Shown piece by piece: positions 7,481 to 14,316 of a stretch of DNA of 48,959 nucleotides. The stretch comes from a virus. The translations under genes and the position numbers were made by a program. The first letter of the stretch is position 1. Each line of letters starts with the position of its first letter. The stretch covers positions 1 through 48,959 of the IMG/VR virus record IMGVR_UViG_3300037041_000469; one strand, 5' to 3'. The notes below the pieces were generated by a model that did no database searches, had not been told where the DNA came from, and was given only the letters and a program-made list of their open reading frames with translations.

Positions 7481-7486
7481 TCAGTC

Positions 7487-7642
7487 GTGCGAGAAATTGC
7501 ACCTTCGGGGTGAGAGCCGAAGTAGAGATAGGAATTAAATTAACAAACAACAAATAAAATAAATGATCCCTTGTGGTGGAAACCACTCTCATGCGTCAGT
7601 TGCCGCTTCCTATCGCCATCACAAGGGGTCGCCTTTTATAAA
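7487..7642 (+). promoter_or_regulatory. Structured leader with strong stem-loop before 7643
   Basis: The leader has a hairpin CTTCGG 7503-7508 with CCGAAG 7517-7522. It also has a long stem, GATCCCTTGTGGTGG 7565-7579 with CCATCACAAGGGGTC 7616-7630 (15 pairs including two G-U), closing a 36-nt loop. An alternative small hairpin GTGG-AAA-CCAC can form inside the 5' arm, offering a switch. The long stem ends 12 nt before the ATG and is followed by GCCTTTTATA, so it could act as an attenuator or translational control element. Confidence 0.5.
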
Positions 7643-7930
7643 ATGAATCCATTAGAAAAGAACGATGGTATCTTCGTTCGCAGGGAAATAATCAGATTGT
7701 CGATCATCGACGATAGGAAGAAACAAGTATTCGCAGTCATTGATAATTACGATGGCGGTTTTTTGGAAGACGAGAACAGCATCAAAGAAGTAGCGGATAT
7801 TTGTGGCATCACAGAAACGCAAGCTCACAACGCTTTTATGACATTGGTTGGACTTCGGTTCTTGAAACTCAATAAAGACAAGAAGTGGGTGCTGAATGAA
7901 GACGCAAACTGGCAGGAAGGATCAAAATGA
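7643..7930 (+). CDS. Small helix-turn-helix-like protein
   Basis: A 95-residue protein starting at the ATG after the stem-loop leader; the longer frame back to 7571 would run through the stem and is rejected. The central part (SIKEVADICGITETQAHNAF) has the spacing of a helix-turn-helix, followed by a wing-like LRFLKLNKDKKWVLNED, suggesting a winged-helix DNA-binding protein. Its stop overlaps the start of the replication initiator-like gene (ATGA), so the two are probably made together. The function is not known. Confidence 0.6.
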   Translation: MNPLEKNDGIFVRREIIRLSIIDDRKKQVFAVIDNYDGGFLEDENSIKEVADICGITETQAHNAFMTLVGLRFLKLNKDKKWVLNEDANWQEGSK

Positions 7931-8790
7931 GTGTCCGAATAATGTCAGAGGTCTTTGAGCGTAGTAAGACCCAAGGTAACGCAAGGTTGGTTCTTTTGTC
8001 TTTAGCTGACTCCTGCAACGACGATGCCAGTTGCTGGCCGTCTATCCGTAAGATTGCAGAGAAGGCTAACATATCAGAACCTATCACGAAGAAGTATCTG
8101 AATGCCCTAATCCAGATTGGAGTTATCACGCGAGATGAGCGCGAGGACTTTTCTGGAAGACAGACATCGAACCTTTATACCATCAATATTGAGAAGATCG
8201 GTGATGATGAAATAACCCAAGATGTCATTCACCAAGTTACTCCCCCAAGTCGGTTGAAAACATTTAAGGGGGTAACTGCGGTTAATGTGGGGGTGGATAA
8301 CCCAGTTCATATGGTAGTGGGGGTAACTAAAGTTAGTCTCCCTATAATGAACCATCATAAGGAACCGAAAATAGAACCATCAGTGGAAAGTTCGGCAATG
8401 GCCTCACATTCCTCAGATGACCTAACTGATTTATTCCCGACTAACCCAAGTGAAGCTAACGCTTCAGGTTCGGCTAATGCCAAACTGAATTGTGCTAATC
8501 GCAATGGAACGACCCCCCCAGTGCCGCTCGCCCCCCCACGAACTATCCCGACCGAATTGGATACTCCGGAATTCAACGCTGCTTGGAATGAATTCCTTCA
8601 ACACCGAAAGGAAAAGAAAGCTCCGATGACACCGACCGCGAAAAATAATATGTTCCGCAAGTTCACTACTTGGGGAGTTGAGAACGCAGTCGTTGCAATC
8701 GACAATGCAATCTCAAACGGATGGACGGGAGTTTTCGAACCAAAACAAAACAAGTTCAATTCAAAGCCAGAACGATTCTCCAACTTTTGA
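7927..8790 (+). CDS. Replication initiator / helicase-loader-like protein
   Basis: A 287-residue protein with the two-part build of phage replication proteins such as lambda O or DnaD-like loaders. The N-terminal winged helix is at about residues 20-80 (SCWPSIRKIAEKANISEPIT, then KKYLNALIQIGVI). A low-complexity linker follows (residues about 110-205). The C-terminal motif (FRKFTTWGVENAVVAIDNAI, then SNGWTGVFEP) is typical of helicase-loader or primosome proteins. It lies two genes before the DnaB-like helicase, which supports a role in loading it at the phage origin. It is coupled to the upstream gene by an ATGA overlap. Confidence 0.7.
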   Translation: MSVRIMSEVFERSKTQGNARLVLLSLADSCNDDASCWPSIRKIAEKANISEPITKKYLNALIQIGVITRDEREDFSGRQTSNLYTINIEKIGDDEITQDVIHQVTPPSRLKTFKGVTAVNVGVDNPVHMVVGVTKVSLPIMNHHKEPKIEPSVESSAMASHSSDDLTDLFPTNPSEANASGSANAKLNCANRNGTTPPVPLAPPRTIPTELDTPEFNAAWNEFLQHRKEKKAPMTPTAKNNMFRKFTTWGVENAVVAIDNAISNGWTGVFEPKQNKFNSKPERFSNF

Positions 8791-8806
8791 TTATCGTTAC
8801 CGATAA
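8791..8806. repeat. Dispersed palindrome, site 4
   Basis: TTATCGTTACCGATAA filling the whole gap between the stop at 8790 and the ATG at 8808. No Shine-Dalgarno sequence is present there. Confidence 0.9.
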
Positions 8807-8807
8807 A

Positions 8808-9467
8808 ATGAAAAAATACTACGAAGACTCGTTGGTGACAATATATCACGCCAACTGCATTGATGCGTTGCCAGTCATTGGAGAAGTTGATTGCATCGTC
8901 ACTGATCCGCCATATGGAATTGATGGAGGCAACGGAGGAACATCGAAACTTAGAGGGAAGGGAAACTATTCTTCTGACTTTGATGATACTCCAGAATATA
9001 TCCAGTCAGTTGTTATCAAAGCACTGTTCAACATAGCAAAATGGAAGACGCTTGTAGTGACAAGCGGATGGAAAAACCTAACACTTTATCCATCACCAGA
9101 TGGGTTTGGGTGCTTTTATTCCCCATCTGCTTGTGGAATGCACCGATTTGGATATACCGACGCACAACCAATCCTTTATTATGGATGGCATCATTTGCAG
9201 GGCAAAAAACCAGAGGCAGCAAGTTACAAAATGACTGAATCGCCAGAGAAAAATGGTCATCCATGTCCTAAACCAGAAAAGGCGTGGTCATGGTTGGTTC
9301 AGAAGGTAGCGACAAAAGACATGATTGTTCTCGATCCATTCATGGGAAGCGGAACAACGATGCGTGTCTGCAAAGATAATGGAATAAAATCTATCGGAAT
9401 AGAGATGAATGAAAAATACTGCGAGATAGCAGCAAGAAGAATGGCACAAGAAGTTTTAATTTTTTAA
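8808..9467 (+). CDS. DNA methyltransferase (N4-cytosine/N6-adenine type)
   Basis: A 219-residue S-adenosylmethionine-dependent DNA methyltransferase. The catalytic motif TDPPYG has its Asp at residue 33. The cofactor-binding motif LDPFMGSGTT (Asp at 176) lies near the C-terminus, followed by GIEMNEKYCEIAARR. Catalytic motif first and cofactor motif last is the beta-type order. At about 220 residues it is short, with little room for a target-recognition domain. No restriction enzyme gene is adjacent, so it is an orphan methyltransferase, likely protecting the phage DNA or marking sites for regulation. The start follows a palindrome by one base. Confidence 0.88.
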   Translation: MKKYYEDSLVTIYHANCIDALPVIGEVDCIVTDPPYGIDGGNGGTSKLRGKGNYSSDFDDTPEYIQSVVIKALFNIAKWKTLVVTSGWKNLTLYPSPDGFGCFYSPSACGMHRFGYTDAQPILYYGWHHLQGKKPEAASYKMTESPEKNGHPCPKPEKAWSWLVQKVATKDMIVLDPFMGSGTTMRVCKDNGIKSIGIEMNEKYCEIAARRMAQEVLIF

Positions 9468-9471
9468 TCTA

Positions 9472-10704
9472 ATGAAAAAAGTCCCAATAGCACGAAAGAG
9501 TGAAGCGGCAGCATTGTCGCTGATAGCAATCGACAGAAACATCCTTTCCCAACAAACATGGGATAGTGGTTATTTCGCCATAAACGCCAACAGAATCGTT
9601 TTTGAAGCTCTCCAAGGGGTTCACCAGCGGACAGGAGTTTGCTGCCCGTTTTCTGCCATTGCTGAGTTGGAAGCGACAGGAAAGTTGGATGCGGCGGGTG
9701 GTGAAGAATCTGTCCACGACACATTACGCACGATGAACGTAGCTTCGGGTAAGGTTTGCCAAGACATGGCTGACGATTATCGGAAGCACCTACACCGCAC
9801 TAAAGCCTACCGAGATGTTCTTACCCTCATGGAGAAGGAAGAAGTAAACCTCCGAGCAGGCAAAGCGGATTTGAAGGAATTATCGGAAACGATAATGAAC
9901 TTGGCCGAGGATCGGACAACAAAAGTAAAGCCAGTCAAAGACCTGATCATCGAAATCATCGATGAGATGGAAGGTAAAGTAGTAAAGGAATGCTTTCCTA
10001 CTGGATTACTCAAGCTGGATCGGGCAATGAAGGGCGGGATGCACAGGGGAGAATTGATTACCTTCGCGTCAGAAACTGGAGGTGGGAAATCAATTCAACT
10101 TGTTCAAGCATCAGTGGCAAACTTACTGGAAGGGAAATCGGTTGTATTTTTCTCGCTGGAAATGTCTGCTAACGACATTCTGACCCGTATGGCTTGCAAC
10201 ATTGCAGGCTATGAGATTCGTCAAGCAGAAGACTACAAGAATGCGAACCAGTTTGAGTTGTCAAAAATCAACTCTGCGCTTTTACAGTTGAGCAAATTGC
10301 CATTAGAAATCGTGGATGATGTAGATGAACTCCAAGACATCTTATCAATATCTGGAAAGTTCATCAGAAAAAACAAAGCGGATGTCATCGCTGTGGACTA
10401 CATTCAGATTATCTCACACGATAAGATCGAAGGTAGGGAAGGACAAATATCTGAAATTACCAGACAATTGAAAGTATTGGCACAGAGACATAAGGTGATT
10501 GTAATGACGGCTTCTCAACTAAACGATGATGGCAGATTACGCGAATCACGGGCCATCGGGCAGCACTCCAATCAAGTTGTGTATATCGAACACAACAAAG
10601 ACAAGAGTAGGATAGTCGTGAAAAAGAATCGCCGTGGAGTGAAAAACTATTCCTTTGAAGTCAAGATGCGCGGTGAAATTTCAAAATTTGAGGAGGTATA
10701 TTGA
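9472..10704 (+). CDS. dnaB: DnaB-like replicative helicase
   Basis: A 410-residue RecA-fold helicase. A DnaB-type N-terminal helical domain (AALSLIAIDRNILSQQTWDS onward) is followed by a linker and the ATPase domain. That domain has Walker A SETGGGKS at about residues 200-207, FFSLEMSANDIL, Walker B VIAVDYIQI with Asp at about 309, and a C-terminal MTASQLNDDGRLRESRAIGQ segment typical of DnaB helicases. It would unwind the fork for phage DNA replication, loaded by the product of 7927-8790. One dispersed palindrome lies within it. Confidence 0.9.
   Translation: MKKVPIARKSEAAALSLIAIDRNILSQQTWDSGYFAINANRIVFEALQGVHQRTGVCCPFSAIAELEATGKLDAAGGEESVHDTLRTMNVASGKVCQDMADDYRKHLHRTKAYRDVLTLMEKEEVNLRAGKADLKELSETIMNLAEDRTTKVKPVKDLIIEIIDEMEGKVVKECFPTGLLKLDRAMKGGMHRGELITFASETGGGKSIQLVQASVANLLEGKSVVFFSLEMSANDILTRMACNIAGYEIRQAEDYKNANQFELSKINSALLQLSKLPLEIVDDVDELQDILSISGKFIRKNKADVIAVDYIQIISHDKIEGREGQISEITRQLKVLAQRHKVIVMTASQLNDDGRLRESRAIGQHSNQVVYIEHNKDKSRIVVKKNRRGVKNYSFEVKMRGEISKFEEVY
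9880..9895. repeat. Dispersed palindrome, site 5
   Basis: TTATCGGAAACGATAA inside the helicase gene, read as L-S-E-T-I in the linker between the N-terminal and ATPase domains. Confidence 0.9.
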
Positions 10705-10901
10705 TGACAACTGACCAAGCCTTTGAAAAAGCATTTCGTTATTTCAAATTTGCACAAGTCATCTGGGTATCTCAAGACAAGGAAAGGTATTGCATTGCAG
10801 AGAACTATCACAATGAAGGAATGAAAATCTACAATAAATACTTCCAAGATGAAAAAAAAGTATTGACACAGATACAAGATATTGATAGTATGCTACCATG
10901 A
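10704..10901 (+). CDS. Small hypothetical protein
   Basis: A 65-residue protein whose ATG overlaps the helicase stop codon. It is preceded by a strong AGGAGG ribosome-binding site at 10691-10696. The sequence is helical and rich in Tyr, Phe and Lys (AFEKAFRYFKFAQVIW). No family is recognised. A promoter for the next gene lies within its 3' end. Confidence 0.55.
   Translation: MTTDQAFEKAFRYFKFAQVIWVSQDKERYCIAENYHNEGMKIYNKYFQDEKKVLTQIQDIDSMLP
10863..10891 (+). promoter_or_regulatory. Internal promoter
   Basis: TTGACA at 10863-10868, a 17-bp spacer and TAGTAT at 10886-10891, placed inside the end of the preceding gene. The next ATG (10898) is only 6 nt after the -10 box, suggesting a leaderless message for the block of small genes that follows. 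Confidence 0.55.
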
Positions 10902-11083
10902 TTGGACTGATTATTTGTATATCTGGATTCGTTGTAATTTTAGGAATTGCGTTTTTATTATTCCTTATCAAAACACACGAAGACGGACTTTTTTTAAATA
11001 AAAAACAAACTGAAGAATTGTGTGATTTTATTTATGAATCAAATCGTGAAGACAAAGAAAGACTATTAGAAATAATCAAATGA
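10898..11083 (+). CDS. Small single-pass membrane protein
   Basis: A 61-residue protein with one N-terminal membrane segment (IGLIICISGFVVILGIAFLL) and a charged cytoplasmic tail. It is joined to its neighbours by ATGA overlaps and driven by the internal promoter at 10863. The function is unknown. Confidence 0.55.
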   Translation: MIGLIICISGFVVILGIAFLLFLIKTHEDGLFLNKKQTEELCDFIYESNREDKERLLEIIK

Positions 11084-11325
11084 GTAACACACCAGAGACG
11101 GATATCGCAGAATACTACATCAAAGGAGAGGGCAACTATGTTAGGTCAGATATATCTCGCAAACTGGAGCGCGAGCGAGACGAGGCGCGGGAGGAAAACG
11201 AAAAGCTCCACGACATTGTAGATAGAGCCATTAACTATTTAAATCAATCCTATCGATATGGATTCGCTGACGAAATAAGAGATTTACTCTATGAAATTGA
11301 ACAACTAAAGGAAAAAACAAAATGA
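11080..11325 (+). CDS. TPETD/RERDEA coiled-coil protein, copy 1
   Basis: An 81-residue protein opening with MSNTPETD, followed by a coiled-coil segment KLERERDEAREENEKLHDIV. It is one of five related genes within 2 kb (11080, 11504, 11959, 12363, 12763) that share a TPETD head, an LERERDEA core, or both. The family is common in some environmental phages, but its function is unknown. ATGA overlaps join it on both sides. Confidence 0.6.
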   Translation: MSNTPETDIAEYYIKGEGNYVRSDISRKLERERDEAREENEKLHDIVDRAINYLNQSYRYGFADEIRDLLYEIEQLKEKTK

Positions 11326-11507
11326 ACGAATCAGCACATGGATTTTTAATCGGGTTATTTACAGGATTTATAGTCACTGGGCTTTTAATTTTAATGTTTT
11401 GCGTCGATCCACTTAAGAAAGAAGCAATAAAACGAGGATACGCCGAAATGAAATTGGCAACACCCTACGATACGGAATCAGTATTTACTTGGAAGGAAAT
11501 AAAATGA
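11322..11507 (+). CDS. Small single-pass membrane protein
   Basis: A 61-residue protein with a membrane segment at about residues 8-28 (FLIGLFTGFIVTGLLILMF) and a short basic tail. It sits between two members of the RERDEA coiled-coil family and is coupled to both by ATGA overlaps. The function is unknown. Confidence 0.55.
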   Translation: MNESAHGFLIGLFTGFIVTGLLILMFCVDPLKKEAIKRGYAEMKLATPYDTESVFTWKEIK

Positions 11508-11620
11508 AAAAACCTACACCAGAGACAGATGCAGTCGCAGCGTATGAAGGCAACTGGGACACGAAAGCCCTGCGGATGACTGTTCATGCTCGCAAACTTG
11601 AGCGCGAGCGCGACGAGGCG
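11504..11620 (+). repeat. Direct repeat, copy A (paired with 12363-12479)
   Basis: About 117 bp almost identical to 12363-12479, differing at only a handful of positions. It covers the TPETD head and first RERDEA core of two coiled-coil genes about 860 bp apart. A candidate site for slippage or homologous exchange. Confidence 0.8.
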
Positions 11621-11962
11621 AGGGAGGAGATAAGAGATTGGAAGCGTCTTCACGATGCCGCTGAGCGAGGAGTTGATTTGACAATTGCGGAAGGAACTAT
11701 CTACGATCTTCTTAAACAGCGCGACGAGGCGAGGCGGGAATTAAAGTTTCTATGGCGCGAGCGCGACGAGGCGTTGATGGCTTTGAAGTGTATAGACGAA
11801 GCGATATTGGTAATGAAGCCAAGACATATCGGACAACCCGATATGGATGGGAGGTATCCATGTTGGTCGGTGTGGCTACCAAAAAGCGGTAGGGTCGAAA
11901 GGAAGAGCCTACAAGATGCCCTTTTAGAGTTTGCCGCACAAATTAAGGAGGAAACAAAATGA
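11504..11962 (+). CDS. TPETD/RERDEA coiled-coil protein, copy 2 (longest)
   Basis: A 152-residue member of the family. It has the head MKKPTPETDAVAAYEGNW, then ARKLERERDEAREE, and two further core copies (QRDEARREL, RERDEALMAL). The ATG at 11504 overlaps the previous stop. The C-terminal part (DGRYPCWSVWLPKSGRVERK) has a small aromatic domain not seen in the other copies. Its first 117 nt are nearly identical to 12363-12479, showing a recent duplication. Confidence 0.65.
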   Translation: MKKPTPETDAVAAYEGNWDTKALRMTVHARKLERERDEAREEIRDWKRLHDAAERGVDLTIAEGTIYDLLKQRDEARRELKFLWRERDEALMALKCIDEAILVMKPRHIGQPDMDGRYPCWSVWLPKSGRVERKSLQDALLEFAAQIKEETK

Positions 11963-12357
11963 GCGACCAAGAAATCAACACCGGATTGGGAAATGTTGCT
12001 TATGTAGTAAGAAGCGACAAGGGCGCAACAGCTATCGCTCTTGGAAATATTACAAACAGCAAAATAGAAACTGTTGATGAAATACACAATAGATTAATGG
12101 CTTATGATGATATAAAACGCGAGCTTGACGAGGCGCGGGAGGATTTGGAATTTCGGCGGGGGCTTTACAAGGTTCAAGAGGAATACCTTGAAACAGCAAG
12201 GCGCGAGCGCGACGAGGCGAGGGATACAAACAAAAAACTGCGCGAAGTTTTAGAGTGGATTGCCAAGCGATACGATGATTCCAAACCCATGCACCAAGTG
12301 GCGATGGACGCTTATGAGATGTCATGCGCTGCTCGCGCAATTTTACAAAAGGAATAA
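11959..12357 (+). CDS. RERDEA coiled-coil protein, copy 3
   Basis: A 132-residue protein with an AAGGAGG ribosome site just upstream. The head (MSDQEINTGLGNVAYVVRSD) is unrelated to the TPETD heads, but the middle repeats the coiled-coil core twice (RELDEAREDLEFRRG and RRERDEARDTNKKLREVLEW). A different head on a conserved core suggests domain shuffling at the GC-rich repeat. The function is unknown. Confidence 0.6.
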   Translation: MSDQEINTGLGNVAYVVRSDKGATAIALGNITNSKIETVDEIHNRLMAYDDIKRELDEAREDLEFRRGLYKVQEEYLETARRERDEARDTNKKLREVLEWIAKRYDDSKPMHQVAMDAYEMSCAARAILQKE

Positions 12358-12362
12358 ATAAA

Positions 12363-12479
12363 ATGAAAAAACCTACACCTGATACTGATGCAGTCGCAGC
12401 GTATGAAGGCAACTGGGACACGAAAGCACTACGGATGACTGTTCATGCTCGCAAACTTGAGCGCGAGCGCGACGAGGCA
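12363..12479 (+). repeat. Direct repeat, copy B (paired with 11504-11620)
   Basis: Second copy of the 117-bp duplication; see 11504-11620. Confidence 0.8.
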
Positions 12480-12530
12480 ATGGAGAAGGAAGCCAAGCGC
12501 GTGCGGGAACTACTGGAGGCAACGCGATGA
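12363..12530 (+). CDS. TPETD/RERDEA coiled-coil protein, copy 4 (short)
   Basis: A 55-residue protein with the head MKKPTPDTDAVAAYEGNW and one core (LERERDEAMEKEAKR), ending soon after. It looks like a shortened duplicate of the gene at 11504. It may be functional, since the frame is intact and it is coupled to the next gene by ATGA. Confidence 0.55.
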   Translation: MKKPTPDTDAVAAYEGNWDTKALRMTVHARKLERERDEAMEKEAKRVRELLEATR

Positions 12531-12766
12531 CCTACGAGACACGCACAACCAAGGTCTCTATCGTTCCCAAGGGCGAGCCGCTATTCAATCAGAATGCCAC
12601 GGAGATCGAGATCGTAGACGAGGCCGCCGGGGAATTCGTGGAGGTCCGCCAATGCAGTGACGCCTACGACGGCAAGATCGGCATCACCACTGAGGAATGG
12701 CCAACAATCCGCAAGGCCATCGACGATATGCTGGATCGGTGCAGGAGCTTGGAGGAATTCAAATGA
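12527..12766 (+). CDS. Hypothetical protein, GC-richer than neighbours
   Basis: A 79-residue acidic protein (KVSIVPKGEPLFNQNATEIE near the start; EEWPTIRKAIDDMLDRCRSL near the end). The base composition is visibly more GC-rich than the flanking small genes, suggesting separate acquisition. ATGA overlaps connect it to the coiled-coil genes on both sides. No family is recognised. Confidence 0.55.
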   Translation: MTYETRTTKVSIVPKGEPLFNQNATEIEIVDEAAGEFVEVRQCSDAYDGKIGITTEEWPTIRKAIDDMLDRCRSLEEFK

Positions 12767-13137
12767 GCGACACACCCGAGACAGACGCGGCCGTTGTTGC
12801 ATCCGGTGGCGATTGGTCGCCGGTATTGCGTGCGGTGTCGCAACGGTTGGAGAGGGAGAGGGATGAAGAGATCAAGTGGCACCATCGAACTCACCAAGAA
12901 TTAGTTGAGACTCAGTGCAAGCTAATGGACATAACACGCGAGCGCGACGAGGCGCTGATGGATCGTGGCAATGGAGATATTGCGACAATGACGCGCAATC
13001 ACTATGAGCGCATTCTCCGAGAACGCGACGAATGGAAAAACAAAGCATACTCCTATGCTACAGACTACACTCTAATGGAAGCTAAGTGCTTTAGACTGGA
13101 ACAACAACTTAAAGAATATGATAAACTCAAGAGCTAA
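12763..13137 (+). CDS. TPETD/RERDEA coiled-coil protein, copy 5
   Basis: A 124-residue protein with head MSDTPETDAAVVASGGDW and three cores: RLERERDEE (written with AGG/AGA codons, unlike other copies), ITRERDEALMDR and ILRERDEWKNK. The codon difference shows that the peptide, not just the DNA, is under selection. The C-terminus is a further predicted coiled coil (KCFRLEQQLKEYDKLKS). It overlaps the start of the resolvase-like gene by 20 nt. Confidence 0.6.
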   Translation: MSDTPETDAAVVASGGDWSPVLRAVSQRLERERDEEIKWHHRTHQELVETQCKLMDITRERDEALMDRGNGDIATMTRNHYERILRERDEWKNKAYSYATDYTLMEAKCFRLEQQLKEYDKLKS

Positions 13138-13447
13138 AGGTGCAAGAGGTGAGCGGCAATGGCGGGATCAACTTCGCGCCGAAGGTTACACCGCAAAACG
13201 AGGACAGCAATTCGCAGGAGGACAGGACTCGCCAGATGTTATCTGTGAGGAACTGAAAGGTAAACTCCACTTTGAAGTTAAGTGTGTTCAGAATTTGAAT
13301 TTAGATAAGGCTTGCGAACAGGCCGAGCGAGATGCTAAAGGCATTGCTTGGGCAGTAGCTCACAAAAAAAACAACAAGAACTGGAAGGTAACAATCCCTG
13401 CCGACACGTTCTTCAAACTACTAAGGGATGGAAGTGACGGATTATGA
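13118..13447 (+). CDS. Holliday-junction-resolvase-like PD-(D/E)XK nuclease
   Basis: A 109-residue nuclease of the Hjc/RecU-like kind. It has an N-terminal GARGERQWRDQLRAEGYTAK motif with the early Glu, then DSPDVICEEL with the catalytic Asp at about residue 39, and LHFEVKC with the E-x-K at about residues 52-54. Such enzymes cut four-way junctions formed during phage recombination or clear branches before packaging. The start overlaps the upstream gene, and the stop overlaps the next start (ATGA). Confidence 0.75.
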   Translation: MINSRAKGARGERQWRDQLRAEGYTAKRGQQFAGGQDSPDVICEELKGKLHFEVKCVQNLNLDKACEQAERDAKGIAWAVAHKKNNKNWKVTIPADTFFKLLRDGSDGL

Positions 13448-13629
13448 AACCAAAAACTAAAGCAGGTAAGGCCGCGAAAGTGGCAAAAACAATGCGTCAA
13501 TACAAAGCTGGCAAACTGAAGGCTGGCATCAACCCTAAAGGCCCAAAGAAAGCACCAATGGCTAAGAGCCGCGCTCAAGCAGTTGCAATTGCATTATCAC
13601 GTGCAGGAATGGCTAAAAAGAAAAAGTAG
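13444..13629 (+). CDS. Small Lys/Ala-rich protein (DUF6496-like)
   Basis: A 61-residue, strongly basic protein. The C-terminal part (SRAQAVAIALSRAGMAKKKK) matches a pattern widespread in small phage proteins of unknown role, in which a Lys/Gly-rich head precedes an R-x-Q-A-x-A-I-A-L-S motif. A DNA-binding or virion-DNA role is plausible because of the charge, but this is inference. Confidence 0.6.
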   Translation: MKPKTKAGKAAKVAKTMRQYKAGKLKAGINPKGPKKAPMAKSRAQAVAIALSRAGMAKKKK

Positions 13630-13679
13630 TTATAACAAGTTTAGTGAGTTTAGTGTAGTTTACGATAAACTTATAATAT

Positions 13680-13904
13680 ATGGAAAAGCGATTCACAAAG
13701 GTAGTCAAGAATGCCAAAACTGGCAGGACTAAGACAGTCAAGTATGGTCAGAAAGGCGCGACAATCTCTCCGGGATCAAAGCGTGGCGATTCTTACTGCG
13801 CCCGTTCAGCTAAGATCAAAGGTGACTGGAAGAAAGACCCAAACTCCCCAAACAACTTAAGTCGCCGCAAATGGAAGTGCAAGGGGTCTAAGTCGATGAA
13901 ATGA
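13680..13904 (+). CDS. Small basic protein, SRRKWKC family
   Basis: A 74-residue basic protein with the pattern KRGDSYCARSAKIKGDWKKD, then PNSPNNLSRRKWKC. It recurs in many phage genomes near small Lys-rich proteins such as the preceding gene. The two conserved Cys residues may bind metal. The function is unknown. A half-copy of the dispersed palindrome (TTTACGATAA) lies just upstream at 13660-13669. Confidence 0.6.
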   Translation: MEKRFTKVVKNAKTGRTKTVKYGQKGATISPGSKRGDSYCARSAKIKGDWKKDPNSPNNLSRRKWKCKGSKSMK

Positions 13905-14065
13905 AGATCAACGGCAAAAACACGGAAGCTAATGTTGATGCAGACGATGGTAGGGTAGGGTGGAAGTATCCACTCAACTCCAAACAAATCAATAAAGCCT
14001 GCGAAGACTTCTTCAAGAATCGCGGCATGAAGCAATATACGCTTACTGGTAAACTAAAGAAATGA
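13901..14065 (+). CDS. Small hypothetical protein
   Basis: A 54-residue protein whose ATG overlaps the previous stop (ATGA) and whose stop overlaps the next start in the same way. This tight coupling is the main evidence that it is real. The sequence contains WKYPLNSKQINKACEDFF and is otherwise unremarkable. Confidence 0.6.
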   Translation: MKINGKNTEANVDADDGRVGWKYPLNSKQINKACEDFFKNRGMKQYTLTGKLKK

Positions 14066-14316
14066 CGTGTCCTAAATGTGAATCACCTACTGAAGTCATC
14101 AATAGTAGAAAGAGAGATGGCACAGTGGTAAGGAGGAGGCTTTGTGCCTGCGGAGAAAGGTTTTCGACAAAAGAAGTAATTACTGCTTCAAGGAAAGTTA
14201 CCTTAAAAAAGGTAGTTAAAGCACTATCCATGACTAAAGCAGTCACTGGAGAATGGACAGTAAAATTAGATGAAAACACGCCCGAATGGGCAAAGAAAAT
14301 GCTAATCAACCTATGA
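14062..14316 (+). CDS. Zinc-ribbon protein resembling the NrdR N-terminus
   Basis: An 84-residue protein whose N-terminus (CPKCESPTEVINSRKRDG, then RRRLCACGERFSTKE) closely follows the zinc ribbon of the bacterial ribonucleotide-reductase repressor NrdR, with Cys pairs at residues 3/6 and about 28/31. The ATP-cone domain of NrdR is absent; the rest is a short basic helix. It may be a small DNA-binding regulator. ATGA overlaps link it to genes on both sides. Confidence 0.65.
   Translation: MTCPKCESPTEVINSRKRDGTVVRRRLCACGERFSTKEVITASRKVTLKKVVKALSMTKAVTGEWTVKLDENTPEWAKKMLINL

Noticed and set aside
7571-7642. N-terminal extension (24 codons from a TTG) of the gene at 7643
   Set aside because: It runs through the 15-bp stem, its composition is Cys/Trp-rich and unlike the rest, and the ATG at 7643 gives a sensible protein.
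11080-13137. CRISPR-like array from the repeated CGCGAGCGCGACGAGGCG
   Set aside because: The repeats are in frame within coiled-coil genes, irregularly spaced, and not separated by uniform spacers.
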